Under the pieces are notes generated by a model that ran no database searches, was not told the DNA's origin, and worked only from the letters and a program-made list of their open reading frames with translations. From NCBI RefSeq assembly GCF_949628265.1, contig NC_088786.1:30339681-30403680 (forward strand): DNA of 64,000 nucleotides, in the 5' to 3' direction. This DNA comes from Cloeon dipterum (lineage: Eukaryota > Arthropoda > Insecta > Ephemeroptera > Baetidae). The position numbers and the translations under genes are program-made. This document shows positions 35,732 to 52,376 of the stretch, piece by piece; the stretch's first letter is position 1; every line of letters starts with the position of its first letter.

Positions 35732-38228
35732 ATGGCAGAGCAGACGTGCGACAATGGAGCCACTGCCACGGAAACGGTCCTAGAGACGGAAACGGACGGA
35801 CAGCCGCCCAGGGTAATGGCTCGTTAGCGAGATTTCCATTTTTGTTGCAAATAATACACATTACTTATTTTTCCGTCAATTACACGGCTCTTATCAGTGG
35901 TGTAGATAAAGATTGAGACTTGTGAAGTGCTTTTATCTCCCGTGTTGATTGCAGTACTGCTAAAAGGTATACAACAACAACCCTGTGGCGCAGTTAAAAT
36001 GTTGAATAAATCGACCTTGCTGCTGATGCGACGCTACCTAGCTCGCAGATGCTTCAGCACCCAGCAATTCGTCGGACCTTTGGAAGGCATCAAGGTCATG
36101 GACCTGACCAGGATCGTTGCCGGACCTTTCTGTACCATGATTCTCGGCGATCTGGGCGCCGAGGTGATCAAGGTCGAGCACCCCAATGGTGGCGACGAGT
36201 GCAGGAAGTGGGGCCCGCCCTTCATAGGTGGTGAGGCGTGTTATTTTTTCCCTGTCAATCGGAACAAGAAGAGTGTCTGCATCAACTTCAAGTCTGCAGC
36301 AGGCATCCAGGTAGCCAGAGACCTGGCCGCCAAGTGCGACGTCCTAATGGAGAACTTTGTCCCTGGTAAACTCGACTCCCTCGGCCTCGGCTACGAAGCC
36401 CTTAAGGCTGAAAATCCAGGTCTTATTTACGCCTCCTTGACCGGGTACGGCCCAACCGGACCTTACGCCAACAGACCTGGCTACGACGTGATCGCAGCAT
36501 CGGAAGGCGGGCTCTTGGGCATCACCGGACCCCAGGGCGGCGACCCTTGCAAAGTTGGGGTGGCCATGACGGACCTGGCCACGGGTCTCTACGCACACGG
36601 AGCCATCCTGGCTGCCCTTCTGCAGCGGAACTCAACCGGGAGGGGACAGAAGATCGACATCAACCTGCTGTCGACTCAGGTGGCTTGCCTCATCAACATA
36701 GGCTCCAACTACCTGAACGCAGGAGTTGAGCCGGCTCGGCTTGGCACGGCACACGCCAGTCTCGTTCCTTACGAGAGTCTGCAGACCAAAGAAGGGGCGT
36801 ACATCACCATCTGCTGCGGCAGTAACCAGCAGTTTGAAGACTTTTGCCAGCGGATCGGGTTGCCACAGCTTAGCGCCGATCCGAAATTCGAAAACAACGC
36901 GCAGAGAGTGGTCCACAGAGAGGAACTGCTGCGAAAAATCAGGGACAAGTTCTTGGAACACGACTCCGATTTTTGGCTCGAGAAACTGCGCGGTGGATCC
37001 AGTCCCTATGGGAGGGTCAATAGTTTACAGCAGGTCTTTGAGGACAGGCATATCCAAGAAATTGGTTTGGTGGAAGAGGTTGACCATCCGAAATCTGGAA
37101 AAATAAAAATAGTTGGCCCCCCTGTGAAATTCAGCGAGGCGAGGAACGACGTGCGGATGCCTCCTCCAGTTCTTGGAGAGCACACTGAGCAAGTGCTGCG
37201 AGAAACTTTGGGATACTCTTCGGAAAAAGTTTCTGAATTGTTAAAGTGCAGCGCTGTTGCCTAATTATTGATTTTCTTAAAATATGGTTTTGAAATTGTG
37301 ACTATAAATTCAAAGTAGTGTTTACTGTGGATCAGCAGAGCAACTATTTAAGAATTTAAAAATTAGTGCTCACAACATATTATATATCAGCATTTGTTTT
37401 AATATATTTTACAATCAATTAATTGATGGCTGAAATTCTCTATCATGTAGTTTATTAAATCTTTAATTATTATCACATTTTTACTGTTTGAGTTGAAAGA
37501 ATAAGAGTGTCACCCGTCAACTTCGATCATTTATAGATATTTACAGGTAAATAAAGTATTGAAAATTCTCAGAATTACACACGAAGGGTAATGAATGCAT
37601 GATTGTGTTTGGAGAAAGTGTTTCGACATCTTGAAGTGTACGATTTATAAACTAGATGGTTACAAATTCACTGCGATATCTTACAAAATATTTCATGCAC
37701 TCGAAAATTTTATGCCTAACAGATGTCGTACTTTTGGATTAACAGGTGACAAAAATTAGGAGCTGTTTATTTTTCATTATTTTTAAACTTAATTTGTCAA
37801 CGCTATTTTTTTCTTTATTCGACGTTGTTACTTATATTGTACACTTAAGTGTTATATACAGTCAAGACGAAATTTTAGTTTGTAATGTCATTGCTGCAGG
37901 ATGCTCCAACACTGAGGCTGAAGCTCAAAAAGCCAAAGACAGGAAGGAAGGTTCAATTTGATGCCACCACCGTGGACAATGAAAATTTGGGCCGCAAAAA
38001 ATCGAAATGTACGTTAGTTGTGGAAATGATATTGCTGTCGTGACTAATGAGTCTGCTTTCCTAGGTTGCTGTATCTACACAAAGCCTGTGGAATTTGGCG
38101 AGAGCTCGGAAGAGTCTGAAGAAGAATGCGAAAACTGTTTTGGTCATGTTGAGCACCGACACAAAGGCAACCCATCAGAGCCTGGACCTTCAAGCGACAG
38201 TTCAGACCCCAATCCTGTACCCAACTGA
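35732..38228 (+). CDS. PPP1R11: Protein phosphatase 1 inhibitor-3 (PPP1R11)
   Basis: Coding exons 35732-35812, 37900-38008 and 38065-38228; 117 aa. Blocks: acidic/Thr-rich start (ATATETVLETETD), LRLKLKKPKTGRKVQFDATTVDNENLGRKKSKCCCIY, KPVEFGESSEESEEE, CENCFGH and a Pro/Ser tail. The KVQF sequence is the PP1-docking RVxF-type motif, and the CCC plus His/Cys clusters are the zinc-linked, RING-like part of vertebrate PPP1R11, reported to act as both PP1 inhibitor and E3 ligase. Intron 1 (2.1 kb) contains the whole intronless SUGCT coding sequence on the same strand. The start ATG is the first in the exon. It converges with FBXW5; AATAAA at 38606-38611 may end it. Confidence 0.93.
35999..37264 (+). 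CDS. SUGCT: Succinyl-CoA:glutarate CoA-transferase (CaiB/BaiF class III), nested in PPP1R11 intron 1
   Basis: A single uninterrupted 421-aa frame. Residues 1 to about 22 (MLNKSTLLLMRRYLARRCFS) are Arg/Ser/Leu-rich without acids, a typical mitochondrial presequence. The class III CoA-transferase core follows: GPLEGIKVMDLTRIVAGPFC, GAEVIKVEHPNGGDE, GYGPTGPYANRPGYD (Asp163, in the position of the catalytic aspartate of formyl-CoA transferase), VGVAMTDLATGLYAHGAILAAL and GRGQKIDINLLSTQVA. In mammals the enzyme moves CoA from succinyl-CoA to glutarate in mitochondria; glutaric aciduria III results from its loss. A TTGATTGCAG acceptor at 35953 shows that the ATG lies in an exon with a spliced leader, perhaps sharing the PPP1R11 promoter. 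It is noticeably GC-richer than its surroundings. Confidence 0.94.
   Translation: MLNKSTLLLMRRYLARRCFSTQQFVGPLEGIKVMDLTRIVAGPFCTMILGDLGAEVIKVEHPNGGDECRKWGPPFIGGEACYFFPVNRNKKSVCINFKSAAGIQVARDLAAKCDVLMENFVPGKLDSLGLGYEALKAENPGLIYASLTGYGPTGPYANRPGYDVIAASEGGLLGITGPQGGDPCKVGVAMTDLATGLYAHGAILAALLQRNSTGRGQKIDINLLSTQVACLINIGSNYLNAGVEPARLGTAHASLVPYESLQTKEGAYITICCGSNQQFEDFCQRIGLPQLSADPKFENNAQRVVHREELLRKIRDKFLEHDSDFWLEKLRGGSSPYGRVNSLQQVFEDRHIQEIGLVEEVDHPKSGKIKIVGPPVKFSEARNDVRMPPPVLGEHTEQVLRETLGYSSEKVSELLKCSAVA
37265..37899. other. SUGCT 3' UTR / rest of PPP1R11 intron 1
   Basis: AT-rich, no supported ORF. AATAAA at about 37551 is a candidate SUGCT polyadenylation signal inside the PPP1R11 intron. The PPP1R11 exon 2 acceptor is TTGCTGCAG at 37899. 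Confidence 0.45.
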
Positions 38229-38798
38229 GACTGATTTTTAGTTTTAAATGTGACATGATTTTAAGATGTAAACTGTTGAAGCACACATTGATAGGGATGT
38301 TTCTCCAGGGCTGATATGAAGTGGACGATAAAAGAGCATCTTCACTTGGTTTTAAACTGTTTAAAAAGTGGGTTGTTAAGGGCTCGGCGGGCGATCCAGT
38401 TTGAACAATCTTTTAATTATATAAATATATTCTCTATTGCTGACGATTGTCAGCAGAAAAGAAGAGTCAAATCTTGGCAGATGTTTATCCTGATGTTTTC
38501 TCAATGTTGGATTTCCGAAATCTAGTGTACACCTCAATTGAAAAATGTCGCAACCCAAGTGGCAGGATTAAATTATTCGATTGTTGAAGATGATATCAAT
38601 TAAAAAATAAAATATAACTGTAATGTATCGTATTTAATTCACATGTTGCATAAACCACAGATAAATTCTCAAAAAGATCCAAACTATTTAACAATCAGTG
38701 CATGAAATTCAATAGCTTGCGTTGGCCTGTTTGCATTACTAACAGTTAGTTTGCTTTGCGACACCATTGCAATCATCAACTTTTGAGGGAGAAAGAAA
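38229..38798. other. Convergent 3' UTRs of PPP1R11 and FBXW5
   Basis: 570 bp without a supported gene. AATAAA at 38606-38611 serves the plus strand; TTTAAT near 38630 reads ATTAAA for the minus strand, so the two 3' UTRs may overlap. Confidence 0.45.
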
Positions 38799-41700
38799 TC
38801 ACACAAGGCCACTAAATGGATTAAAACTTCTTGAAACTGTTCTTTTTCTTTGGCGGTTCTTTGCACCCTTGCGCAACTCAACAGCCTGGGCAATATCACC
38901 ATGCAATTTCTCGTCACCCTTCAGACTTTCCTCCTCACTCAGCCCCTTGACTTTTCTCCTCGATCGCCACACTTTGATGGAGTAGTCGTCTGATACTGTG
39001 ACTAACATCTCAGGATCCCTTGGATTGAATGCCACTGAGTTAACAACGTCGTCGTGAGGATACTTGACCAGACACGTCCCATAGTGCCTGTCCCACAAGT
39101 GTCCAAACTTGTCTTCGGCTCCACTGTAATCAAAGAAAGACGTTTCGCAATAAAAATTATTCTTAAGTGACTTGAATTAAATTTTTATCAATTCTTTATG
39201 ACCACGTAAATTTAATTTCAGCAGCAAGGATGAGATTTATTTTCAACTCTTTCAAGGAGCACAAACATTCTTAACTATTCATTACCTTGCTACATATTCA
39301 TTGCAGACGTCGAGAAAAATGAAAAAGCATTCATTATTGGGAGTGTAAGCTTTGTGCGCCCGCAGCATTGTGCCCACTTCCTGTAGAGTGACCAAGTCGA
39401 TGACATGGATGTCTATTTCTTGCGCGATGTGGGGAGGTTCCAGTGGATTTGTGATTTCGTAGTTTTGTGGCCAAGGCCGGCTATTTACATACAAGAATCT
39501 AAAACAAACGTTGCACGTTGTATCTTTAGCAAGATGTTTGTCCAAACTCTAAGTTGAGCTCCTACGTAAGAAGATATCAAAATAGAAGATATTGTTGGAT
39601 AATCCTGGACTTAAATGCTGGCATTAGCCATTAAGATTTAGTATAATTAATGAGACTTATTTATAGATATATTTACTCGTAGAAGAATTTAACCATTTTA
39701 TCCAGCATCCTCAAACGTTCCAAAACATTCATTTATAAATATTTTTAAGCTTTTTTATCACTTTTTTAATTCTGATTCCAATATAATCCTTTTTACCTGT
39801 GATCAGGAGATAATCCCATGCCGATAATATGTCCATGCAGGTCAATCAAGTGATCAATGCGATCAAAACGATCAGCAACAGAGTCGTAATCTAGCCAATT
39901 CGGCTCTGGCGGTCTCGGAGGGGCACCTAATTCCAGCTGCTGTCTTTCTAGCTCTGTTCGCCGCCTGTGCTCCGCCAGGCGCTCTTGTAAACTAGGACCA
40001 GGGTCAAGGCGGTGGCGGAATTGGACAGGTTTTATCCTCTTAAAACCTTTGATTCAAGAAAAGGATTATTGAATATTTCACATTAAGGGAATTTTACCAA
40101 TTTGATGGGGCGTGAATGTTTTCGAGCCAGTGGTGAAAATGAGGAACTTGTCTTTGCTCTCCAGGACACTTTCTTCTTCTTCAAAATCTTCGTCCTCGTC
40201 GTCAGAGGACCCCTCCAAAATGCTGGCTCCTTCCTCTATGCTAGCTTCTCCACTGTCGCACAAGACCTCCTCAGATTTAGCTGATTGAACAACCAATGCA
40301 TAAAACGCGAGCCTGGCAAATATTTTCAGGATAAATACCATCGTCTTGGCTGTTTTCTGCCTCGGCCAGACGATACTCCTTTTTGTACTGGATGGGACTT
40401 GGAAAATCACAGGTACTATCACAACGAACTTTTCTACTATCCGAACTGAAAGATATTAAAATAAATTGTCAAACCTCATTTGAGGATAGCACTTGAATAC
40501 TGCAAACCTCTCTTTAGAAGTTCCAGGGCCGGCTGAAGGCATTGGTGTGGTTTGTGCGTGGTGGGACGGTGGGTTTCCACTTCGTTCCTCTTCAGGTTTG
40601 CTTTGCGGCTTGGTATTTTTCTGCGTTTCCACAGCCTCAGGTGCAAGGCAGTCGGCCACCATGATTGATCTGACCGAACTTGCGTTTCGGTTGTAAAAGC
40701 GGAAGAGCTGGTCCATGATGGCGACGTGCTCCGAGCTTGACTCTTGGGACGCCTTATTCAGCCACAGGATGGACGTGCTGACTAAGTGGGCCAGCCAGTA
40801 CAGGTCACCCGACAAAAGGTAGCGATCGTTGTACCAAGTGCCAAAAATGTCATAGGGTTTGTTTGCCATTCGACACTGCAGCTCAAATTCACCTATAGAA
40901 TTTTAGATTCAATATCAGTCACTCCCAAAAACTTAAGCGATATTTAAGTTCATTAACTGAGTTTTTTCAGTTCACAAATATTTTTACTTAACCAGGAAAC
41001 TCTTGGATGCTACGTTTCAGGTTATGGTTACTAATGTGAATGAGGTTTAAGTAGTGAAAATTTCCAACACAATTCTGGCGATTTGGAAATAATGGCCACA
41101 AATATATAAAATTGATTAAGACTCATAGCATTTTTTAATTTAGATGAAATTTGGTTTGAAAAATATCATATGAGAAAAATCAATTAATGGGTCATTTGCG
41201 TCATTCTGAAAAATTTAATTCCCCTTTAAAGATTCGTTTTAAGCTCTGTAACTTCTAAAATAAACTTGATTGAAAAAGCACAATTTCCGCATTATACTTA
41301 AAGCTGTAGCTTCTTAACGTTAATCAATTTTTTTGCAATTTTCACGCATGAAAAATTAAATTGTTTGACAATCATAAAATAATTTTATAGGTTATAAAAA
41401 TTAAATTGAGTTTTTTTCCAAACGACAAAAAGAGTGAGCAGTGTAAATCCATGATTATCGCTTGAGCATTTTTTTTAATAACCAAAACCAACGCTAAAGA
41501 AGCAAGAGGTGGCAATATTCCTTTCTTGATGAAATCAATTGTGTTTCAATAAGAATGTAGAAACCTATTTCATACATGTACTAGCAAATTTAATTCAAGA
41601 ATCATTAGAACATTACCTTGCAGACTAAAAACAGCGATTTCTCCAGAGGTGCTGTGTGGCGTGCCAAAATGAACGCCCGACACCAAGAGCAGTGTGTCAG

Positions 41701-43993
41701 AGCTATTGAACTGAGAGTATTGAGTATATTTCCAGGAGAACTGCTTCATGTCATGGTGGTGCCTCACTTTGGCCGGGTATCCAGAGTCCCACAACTGCAA
41801 CAGGTGAATGACATTTTATTCTGGTAATTCATGCATTATTTAGACGCGCTGGTCGCATGCCAAGTCATAAAAATGCGCGATTTCACGTGCATCGACTTTA
41901 ATTAAAATGCAACCAGTTTTGGCTCCAGTCACAGAGGGTTATTTTTACCAAGATTAGGCCATCTTTGGAGCAGGTGACGAACATCTCCCCATTGTGAGAA
42001 AAGCTGACGTGCAGCACTTGGTGCGTGTGTTCGCGCAAGACTTCCGTTTCCATCAAAGGCACGCAGGCAGTCAGCCGGTAATACTCTTCCATCCACGATG
42101 TACGCCCTTCACAGCACACAATATGAAATGTCAATCAATTATCAAGAATGCCAGAGCAAAAGAGCAAGTTGGTTGAAAAAAGGAGCGTCGCTTAAGCGTC
42201 ATTTTTCAGCAAAGGTCATTCAAACCATACACGACAAAATTCTGGGGTGCGAAGTACCAACACGTTTTTGTTGGAAAAAACTCTGCGCCGCTGTCAATGA
42301 GCAGTATTTATCGTAAAATAAAATTGGATGAAAACAAAAAAGAAAAGAGAAGCTTGAGAAAATCTTATAGTATAGTCTCTTTTAATGCTTGGTTTTGAAT
42401 ATACTTTCAAACCCACTATTTATTTTATTTCTAGATCAGGTTTTTTAGTAAATTTTTCCGATATTAAAACAAATAAAGAAAAAATACTAGGATGGAACTG
42501 AAAAGTATATATTTCCTTTTTTGGTTAGGAAGTTGAAATTTTAAATAAATCGCGTAGAGATACAAATAACAGAATCACTTGCAGCTTTGTCGTGTCTCTG
42601 CACAATTAATTTAAAATTTCAACCTCCTGACCGTACAAGCAAGATAAAAATTTCCAGTTACGCCTTTGGAAATTGTCTCAGTTTGACTAATATCCAGGTC
42701 CAGGCAAAACTCCAGAAATTCTCGCGCAAACTAGTAGGAATATTATCTACAATTGAATATTTTAATTGTTACGTCGGCCCTATTTAATTATTTCATTTTC
42801 CTTCATCCGTAGGTAAAACCAACCTTGAGTGTCGACGTTTTAACAAAGGTAAATAATGAATGTCTTGGCAACGCAAGAAACAATAGTGACAAATCCATTA
42901 ATCTAGCATGAGGAGAATCATTAGAATAGTATTTAGGGCTTTAGTATACAAATCATTTTATAACACGATTCTTTTCTCTATTTATTAGTAGCTTAATCTA
43001 AGCGTATTTCTTCAATTAGAACAGACTAGGCTTCAAGTGATATTTTAAAATAATATTGATTACTTTTGATTGATTACTTTATTACCATTGGTCAAATACC
43101 TCTTTGTTCATAAAAAAACATATAATATATGATCAGATATTATATTTAGACCTATTTTTTAATAAATGATTTCAAATGAACAGAGCAATTCAGGGTTTGC
43201 CTGGAGAAACAGAAAATTCCAAAGGCATTTAAAACCAGGTGGGTAAAATTGGGAAGAAATTTGTTTGTTGTTATTTAGTAATGACAATAGCGTTTCTGGC
43301 TCTTTCGTGTTTGGATATTGATGGAGAATAAACTTTTAAGACATTTTAAAACGTTTAGACTTGAGTGCAATTTCAATCAATTATTAATTTTGTAATTTAA
43401 AACCTCTTGCGGCTCATTGTCAGTGCGACGTGAAATTAATTAGTGTTGGATCGTTTTAGCATTTTTTCGCTCTAGTACACTGTTCGCCCTTTCTTGCTTT
43501 GAAATCTTTTGATTTAATGTATTTTATTGTATTTGACTAGTGCAAGAATAATAATAAAATAAAACTATTCACATTTTTTTCAGGGTTTTCAATATTTTGT
43601 TTTCTTATATTGCCCAACTGATGTGATCGTCAGTAAATTTTGCCTTAAAAGTTCTGCTTCAAGAGGCTTATAAAAAAGACCAGTATATTAAGTTTAATGT
43701 GATAATTATGTCAACGCTCTGCTGGTAGGGACTTTGCCAATTTCTGTCCTCGACGTTTGGTAGATTTTACCTGGAGGAAGTCCGACGGACCGGTCCACCT
43801 TGTAGTCGATGTGCAGCAGGTCCCTCCACAGAAATTCATCGCAGCCGACGCGATGCCAGCGTCGACACACCTGTTTGATCCGGAGCAAGTCAGGTGCGGA
43901 GATATACCGGAAGATGTGCAGAAGCACCTGGTCAGAGAGCAGCAGCCAAAGGTCCTCAGGCGGCCGGTCATCTGCATGTCCGTCCTCCGCCAT
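38799..43993 (-). CDS. FBXW5: F-box/WD-repeat protein 5 (FBXW5)
   Basis: Minus-strand coding exons 43993-43771, 42106-41949, 41794-41617, 40892-40508, 40445-40339, 40280-40098, 40046-39797, 39498-39286 and 39123-38799; 673 aa against about 566 in human. An F-box sits at residues 15-60 (LLSDQVLLHIFRYISAPDLLRIKQVCRRW, then WRDL). WD repeats follow: LREHTHQVLHVSFSHNGEMFVTCSKDG, the QFNSSDTLLLVSGV block, LIDLHGHIIGMGLSPD with LYVNSRPWP, RAHKAYTPNNECFFIFLDV, then HLWDRHYGTCLVKYPHDDVVNSVAFNP and SDDYSIKVWRS. FBXW5 is the substrate receptor of an SCF or DDB1-CUL4 ubiquitin ligase; known targets include SAS-6 and TSC2. The extra length is an acidic insert (exons 4-6, with EGSSDDEDEDFEEEE) and a basic C-terminal tail. 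Intron 1 is 1.66 kb. The exon 2 acceptor (GTGAAG) is weak. Confidence 0.95.
42107..43770 (-). other. FBXW5 intron 1 (1.66 kb)
   Basis: No ORF with recognisable content on either strand; AT-rich. The small open frames near 42.1 and 42.6 kb carry no motifs. The intron separates the F-box from the first WD repeat. Confidence 0.5.
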
Positions 43994-46900
43994 GCTTTTC
44001 TCTAAGACTAGTGTGCGCGAGTTGAGCTTTAGCTGCCAGATAATAATTATAATGCCTTACTCGGGGCAAGTTGTCATGAGAGGATGAGTCGTGCATGGGG
44101 ATAGAATTAGCAGCTACAGATGGGAAGCGGCCGCAGCTGTTGGCAGGCTCGTTTGTTTTCTTGTTCGCTCGCTCACCTTGGCCAGCCTCCACATTCGCTG
44201 CTCGCTGCTCCGAATCCTGCGGAAATGAGAGGAAAATACTGTGTGTTACGCGACGAGAAAGGCAATTGCAGATCATTCAATAGGGTCACCTAGAGCCATG
44301 ATTGCCGTCGCGGAGAGGAGCAATTATCCATCACAAATCTGTACGTGAGACAATTCGTCCGCCGTTTCTCTACAGTGCCAACGAACCCTGAGCCTAGCAC
44401 TTTGATCGGGTGCAAGATAAACTAGTGTGTCTTGTCTACCTACGTCTATAGGTATAACTAAATCTATGCGAGACAGACGAGCTGCCCCTTTGTATGCCTT
44501 TCGTTCGGCTGTTGCTGGGACAGGGACGTGCTACGAATGCGCAGCTCTAGCAGCTGATCCCCGAAAACACGGCCCCCCCTCCTCTTATTTAGCATTCCGT
44601 GCTGTGCGGGAGAGCGTACCGCCAGGCGCTTTTGTGTCGAAAATTTTATTTGCTGCTGTTACGGCAGTTATTGCTCGACGTTTAGCTCCTCTCGTCGCGC
44701 AATTACTTGCCATTTTCTCCGAGTTGCCTTTAACTTTGACACGGTTATTGATTTTATGACGAGGCTGTTACCACTGCTCTGTGCATGAATATTTTGGAAT
44801 GAAGGAAAAAATGTCAGCACCAAAAATTGCCGTGGTTAATCTTTTGCATGCTTGCTTTGCAAACTGCGAAGGATTTTTAATTTCGTTAATGCAGATAAGA
44901 TCAAATTAATTATTTTGTTACTTTGACATTTCAATGCAAACATTTCTTTTGAATATATTATTATGTTAGTTGGTTCTTTAAAATTTTAAACTTCCTATAG
45001 CGTTGACTCTTGGCTTGGATGAAATCTTTGATTTATAATACGTATCCAGCAGCAGGCTCCCACATTCCTAGCAATATTTGTATTGAAGTAATTTTTGCAC
45101 TTGTTTGACCTTGACCTTTTCCTGAAGTGTTCCAGCAACTTGCCGCTTTCTTGAACACATCCAGCGTGCATTTTTATATTTCTTTAAAATGGAGGAAATC
45201 GATGGCAAAATGAACTGGAATAAACTGATGATGATGATGATGGTAGCAAACTATTTGATATATTAAAAATGAGTAATTTTAGATGACACAAAAAGTGTTA
45301 AGTTTATGGGTTGAAGTGTCAAAGGTCACTTAAAGATAGCTTTTAGCATTATTTGATGTTTTATTTTTTGACGAATAATCATTGAAATCGTAAAGCCTTT
45401 CCTGGTGCTATCCACGTATGGTGGTGGAATTTTTTCGACAGTTCTAGGAATAATAAAAAACTTCCCACATTTTAAAAACTGATTTAAAACTACAGCTTTT
45501 GCTCAATTTGACTAAATACTTTTGTTTTTATTATTATGAGAAATACCAATTTGTCTCGTAAAATAGAGTTTACCTTTAAAATATCATCACGATTGAATGA
45601 AAATTGGTGTCACAATGATCTATTTTGAATGATTTCTCCGATTTCCCATGTTTAATTCCCTCAATAATTTAACCTTCCGAGCAACATACTACGCAAACTC
45701 GGTCGAATAAAAAAATTTACCCTGGTGAGATTTATCATTACCTGATGGATACTATAGACAAATTCAATGAATGCGCCAAAAACGTCGAATCCTAAGTGTT
45801 TCTTTGTTATCTTTGATCTCGACCATATATAAATAATTGAATAAAAATATGTATCGAAAATTTTGGATTTTCCGGTATTTTTCAATAAAATAATAATTCC
45901 AATATTCCTGAATTAATCAGAGTATTATTTAATTACAGTCACCTTTCCATAAAATTCACGAATCGCGTTAAACAGCAAACACTTAAATAACGCCCTGATA
46001 CCTGATTGACCTACATAATTTATCTTTCGTGTTGTATCGTGTTGAAAATGTTTCGACTAATCAGAAACAGTGAGTATTGCTTTGTCAATAAAAAGCAATT
46101 AATACTGAAATACATTTCCAAGTTTATAATATTGTGTAGCATTAGAAAAAATATCTGTTGTTCCTGCCTGCAGTTCATTACCACAAAGCACGGCTAAAGA
46201 TTTTATCTTAACATTTGTTGCTGTAAACAACTCACCAAGTTTCTCTTCTCTAGACGTGTCACGCGTGAGGTTAAAGCGGGTATAATAAAGAGACGCAGCT
46301 CCCGATTATTGCCAAGAGAAATTGCGCAACGCTCAGAGACCAGTTGTTGGAACATTTGCGAGTTCGTCTTTTCGAAAGACACACAACATCTCGTGTGCAG
46401 AGTGCGTGCGTTCGTTGCTCCTGATTTTGGGTGGGGTGTGTGAGCGGGTTGCGGTGCTTGCGTGCTATGCGGCAAGTAGCATAAAGCAGGGCGAAGTAGG
46501 GCCGCGGCAGCTATAGGGGTTAGTCGCCGCCGTCGGGTCGGGCGCACGGTCGGATCGGGCCAATCGGCGCTCTCGGATTTGTGTATCTAGGAGCAGCTCG
46601 GAAAAGTAATATGCTACTGCCGAATGAAAGGGTGGTTTGTTTTCGCCTAATGCACGGCCTGGAGAAGCACGCCCGATGAAAGATATGAAAGATATAGGCG
46701 CCGTGAGATTAAAGATATTCACCGAGGAGCTGTTTTGATGCTTGTGTGTCGCCTTTTAATATGCATGGAATTTTTTAGTAGCCCTCCTTTTTCGCCCTTC
46801 AAAGAAACTAATTTAGATAAATAAAAACTCTCAAGACACCTGGCTGTGGTCTCTGGTCCCCCCAAAAATGAAATAATATATTTAGAAAGTGATATTGATG

Positions 46901-47147
46901 TTTTTAACTATAACAGTTTAATTTAGGGTTTTAACCATTTTATTTCTTTTATTGCGGAAAAACAAAAATTCTGCAGCCAAAATTTTAAAGAACAGGGTGG
47001 AGAGAAATTCCTATTCGAAACGTGATTTCCATACAGCAGATAAGCTAGATGATAAGAGTTACTAATTTTGACTGGTATCCTACCACTGATAAGACAGAGT
47101 CAATACTTAAAGTTGTTTTTATTTCTGCGGCAAATCAGTGCTGCAAG
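43994..47147. other. FBXW5 promoter/5' UTR and gap to the GH31 gene
   Basis: 43994-44760 is GC-rich and probably carries the FBXW5 5' UTR and promoter; its open frame at 44427-44759 has no recognisable domain. 44.8-46.2 kb is AT-rich with a (GAT)n tract near 45228-45243. 46.2-46.7 kb is again GC-rich and contains GGGTATAATAAAG near 46279, a possible TATA element for plus-strand transcription, but I cannot link it to an ORF. Nothing recognised otherwise. Confidence 0.4.
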
Positions 47148-47763
47148 ATGTTAATCCGCCGCTCCAGCATCTGTGTCTTGCTCCTTTGCCTAGCAGGTTG
47201 TACAATTTATTTACAAATCGAAGGGGGAAAGATGTAATGGAAAAAGTTCCACCGCAGCATTGGGGTGCGCTGTGAAGATCCAACCGCTGACCCAGAAAGC
47301 CGGCTCCTCTGCCCAGAAAATCAAAGTTTCCACTTCGCTGGCAACCGATTCGCGCAGGATTTCCGCGCCTTTTCTCGGAGGACTCGTTTCCGCCGACATA
47401 GTAGCGTTTAACTCTAAATACAAAAAATATCTCACTTTTCTTTATTAACTAGGAAAAACTCACGGTGTCGAGATTGCAGCTTCGAGAAAAATTGGAGCTC
47501 GACCAAATTATTTTGTGCAACTTTCCTTCGACCTTTACTCCAGTAGCACTTAATTTCAACGGAAATCTTCTGCGACGCGGCACGATTTACTTCAACAGGA
47601 AAGATCAAGTATAAAAATTGCTTTAACCTTTTGTTTTTATAAACTTATATTCGGGTAAATAAAGTGTTTAGAAATCAGTGATTTGCAAATCCCTCTGGAC
47701 ACCAGCGATTTTGAACTGGCATTCGTCCGAGACCTGAAAGCTGCTAGTTCTGTTGAGTGCCCT
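47148..47763 (+). CDS. N-terminal exons of the GH31 gene (tentative)
   Basis: An ATG at 47148 starts a clear signal peptide (RRSSICVLLLCLA) ending at a GT donor at 47197. Short coding-looking blocks follow at about 47258-47400 and 47480-47608, then one ending at 47763. The last reads DTSDFELAFVRDLKAASSVECP and would supply the first Cys of the trefoil domain that begins the next exon. I could not find one set of splice sites that joins all pieces in a single phase, since two overlapping frames look plausible between 47258 and 47560. Treat the existence of a secreted N-terminus as likely and the exon borders as unresolved. Confidence 0.4.
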
Positions 47764-47817
47764 GTTTCATATTTGAGTACTATAAATTATAGGAAATGAA
47801 AAGAAAGAATTGAACAG

Positions 47818-52168
<4,351 letters not shown>

Positions 52169-52376
52169 GCTGACTTGAAAAATCACTAATAAATATTATG
52201 GAATAAATTAGTTTCCCTGCCTGCAACTTACTATGATTTTTTGAATCCTGTATAAGGTTCAAGTTTTTGTAGCAAAAAAAATAATTGATTTAAGAAATTG
52301 TTAGAAATTGATGACTTTTATTAGATTATGCAAGAAAAATTAAACTTGAGTAACGGAACAAATTGTAGCTGGCGTG

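Noticed and set aside
44427-44759. 110-codon plus-strand open frame upstream of FBXW5
   Set aside because: It lies in GC-rich promoter-like DNA where stops are rare, has no domain or splice context, and overlaps the probable FBXW5 5' region.
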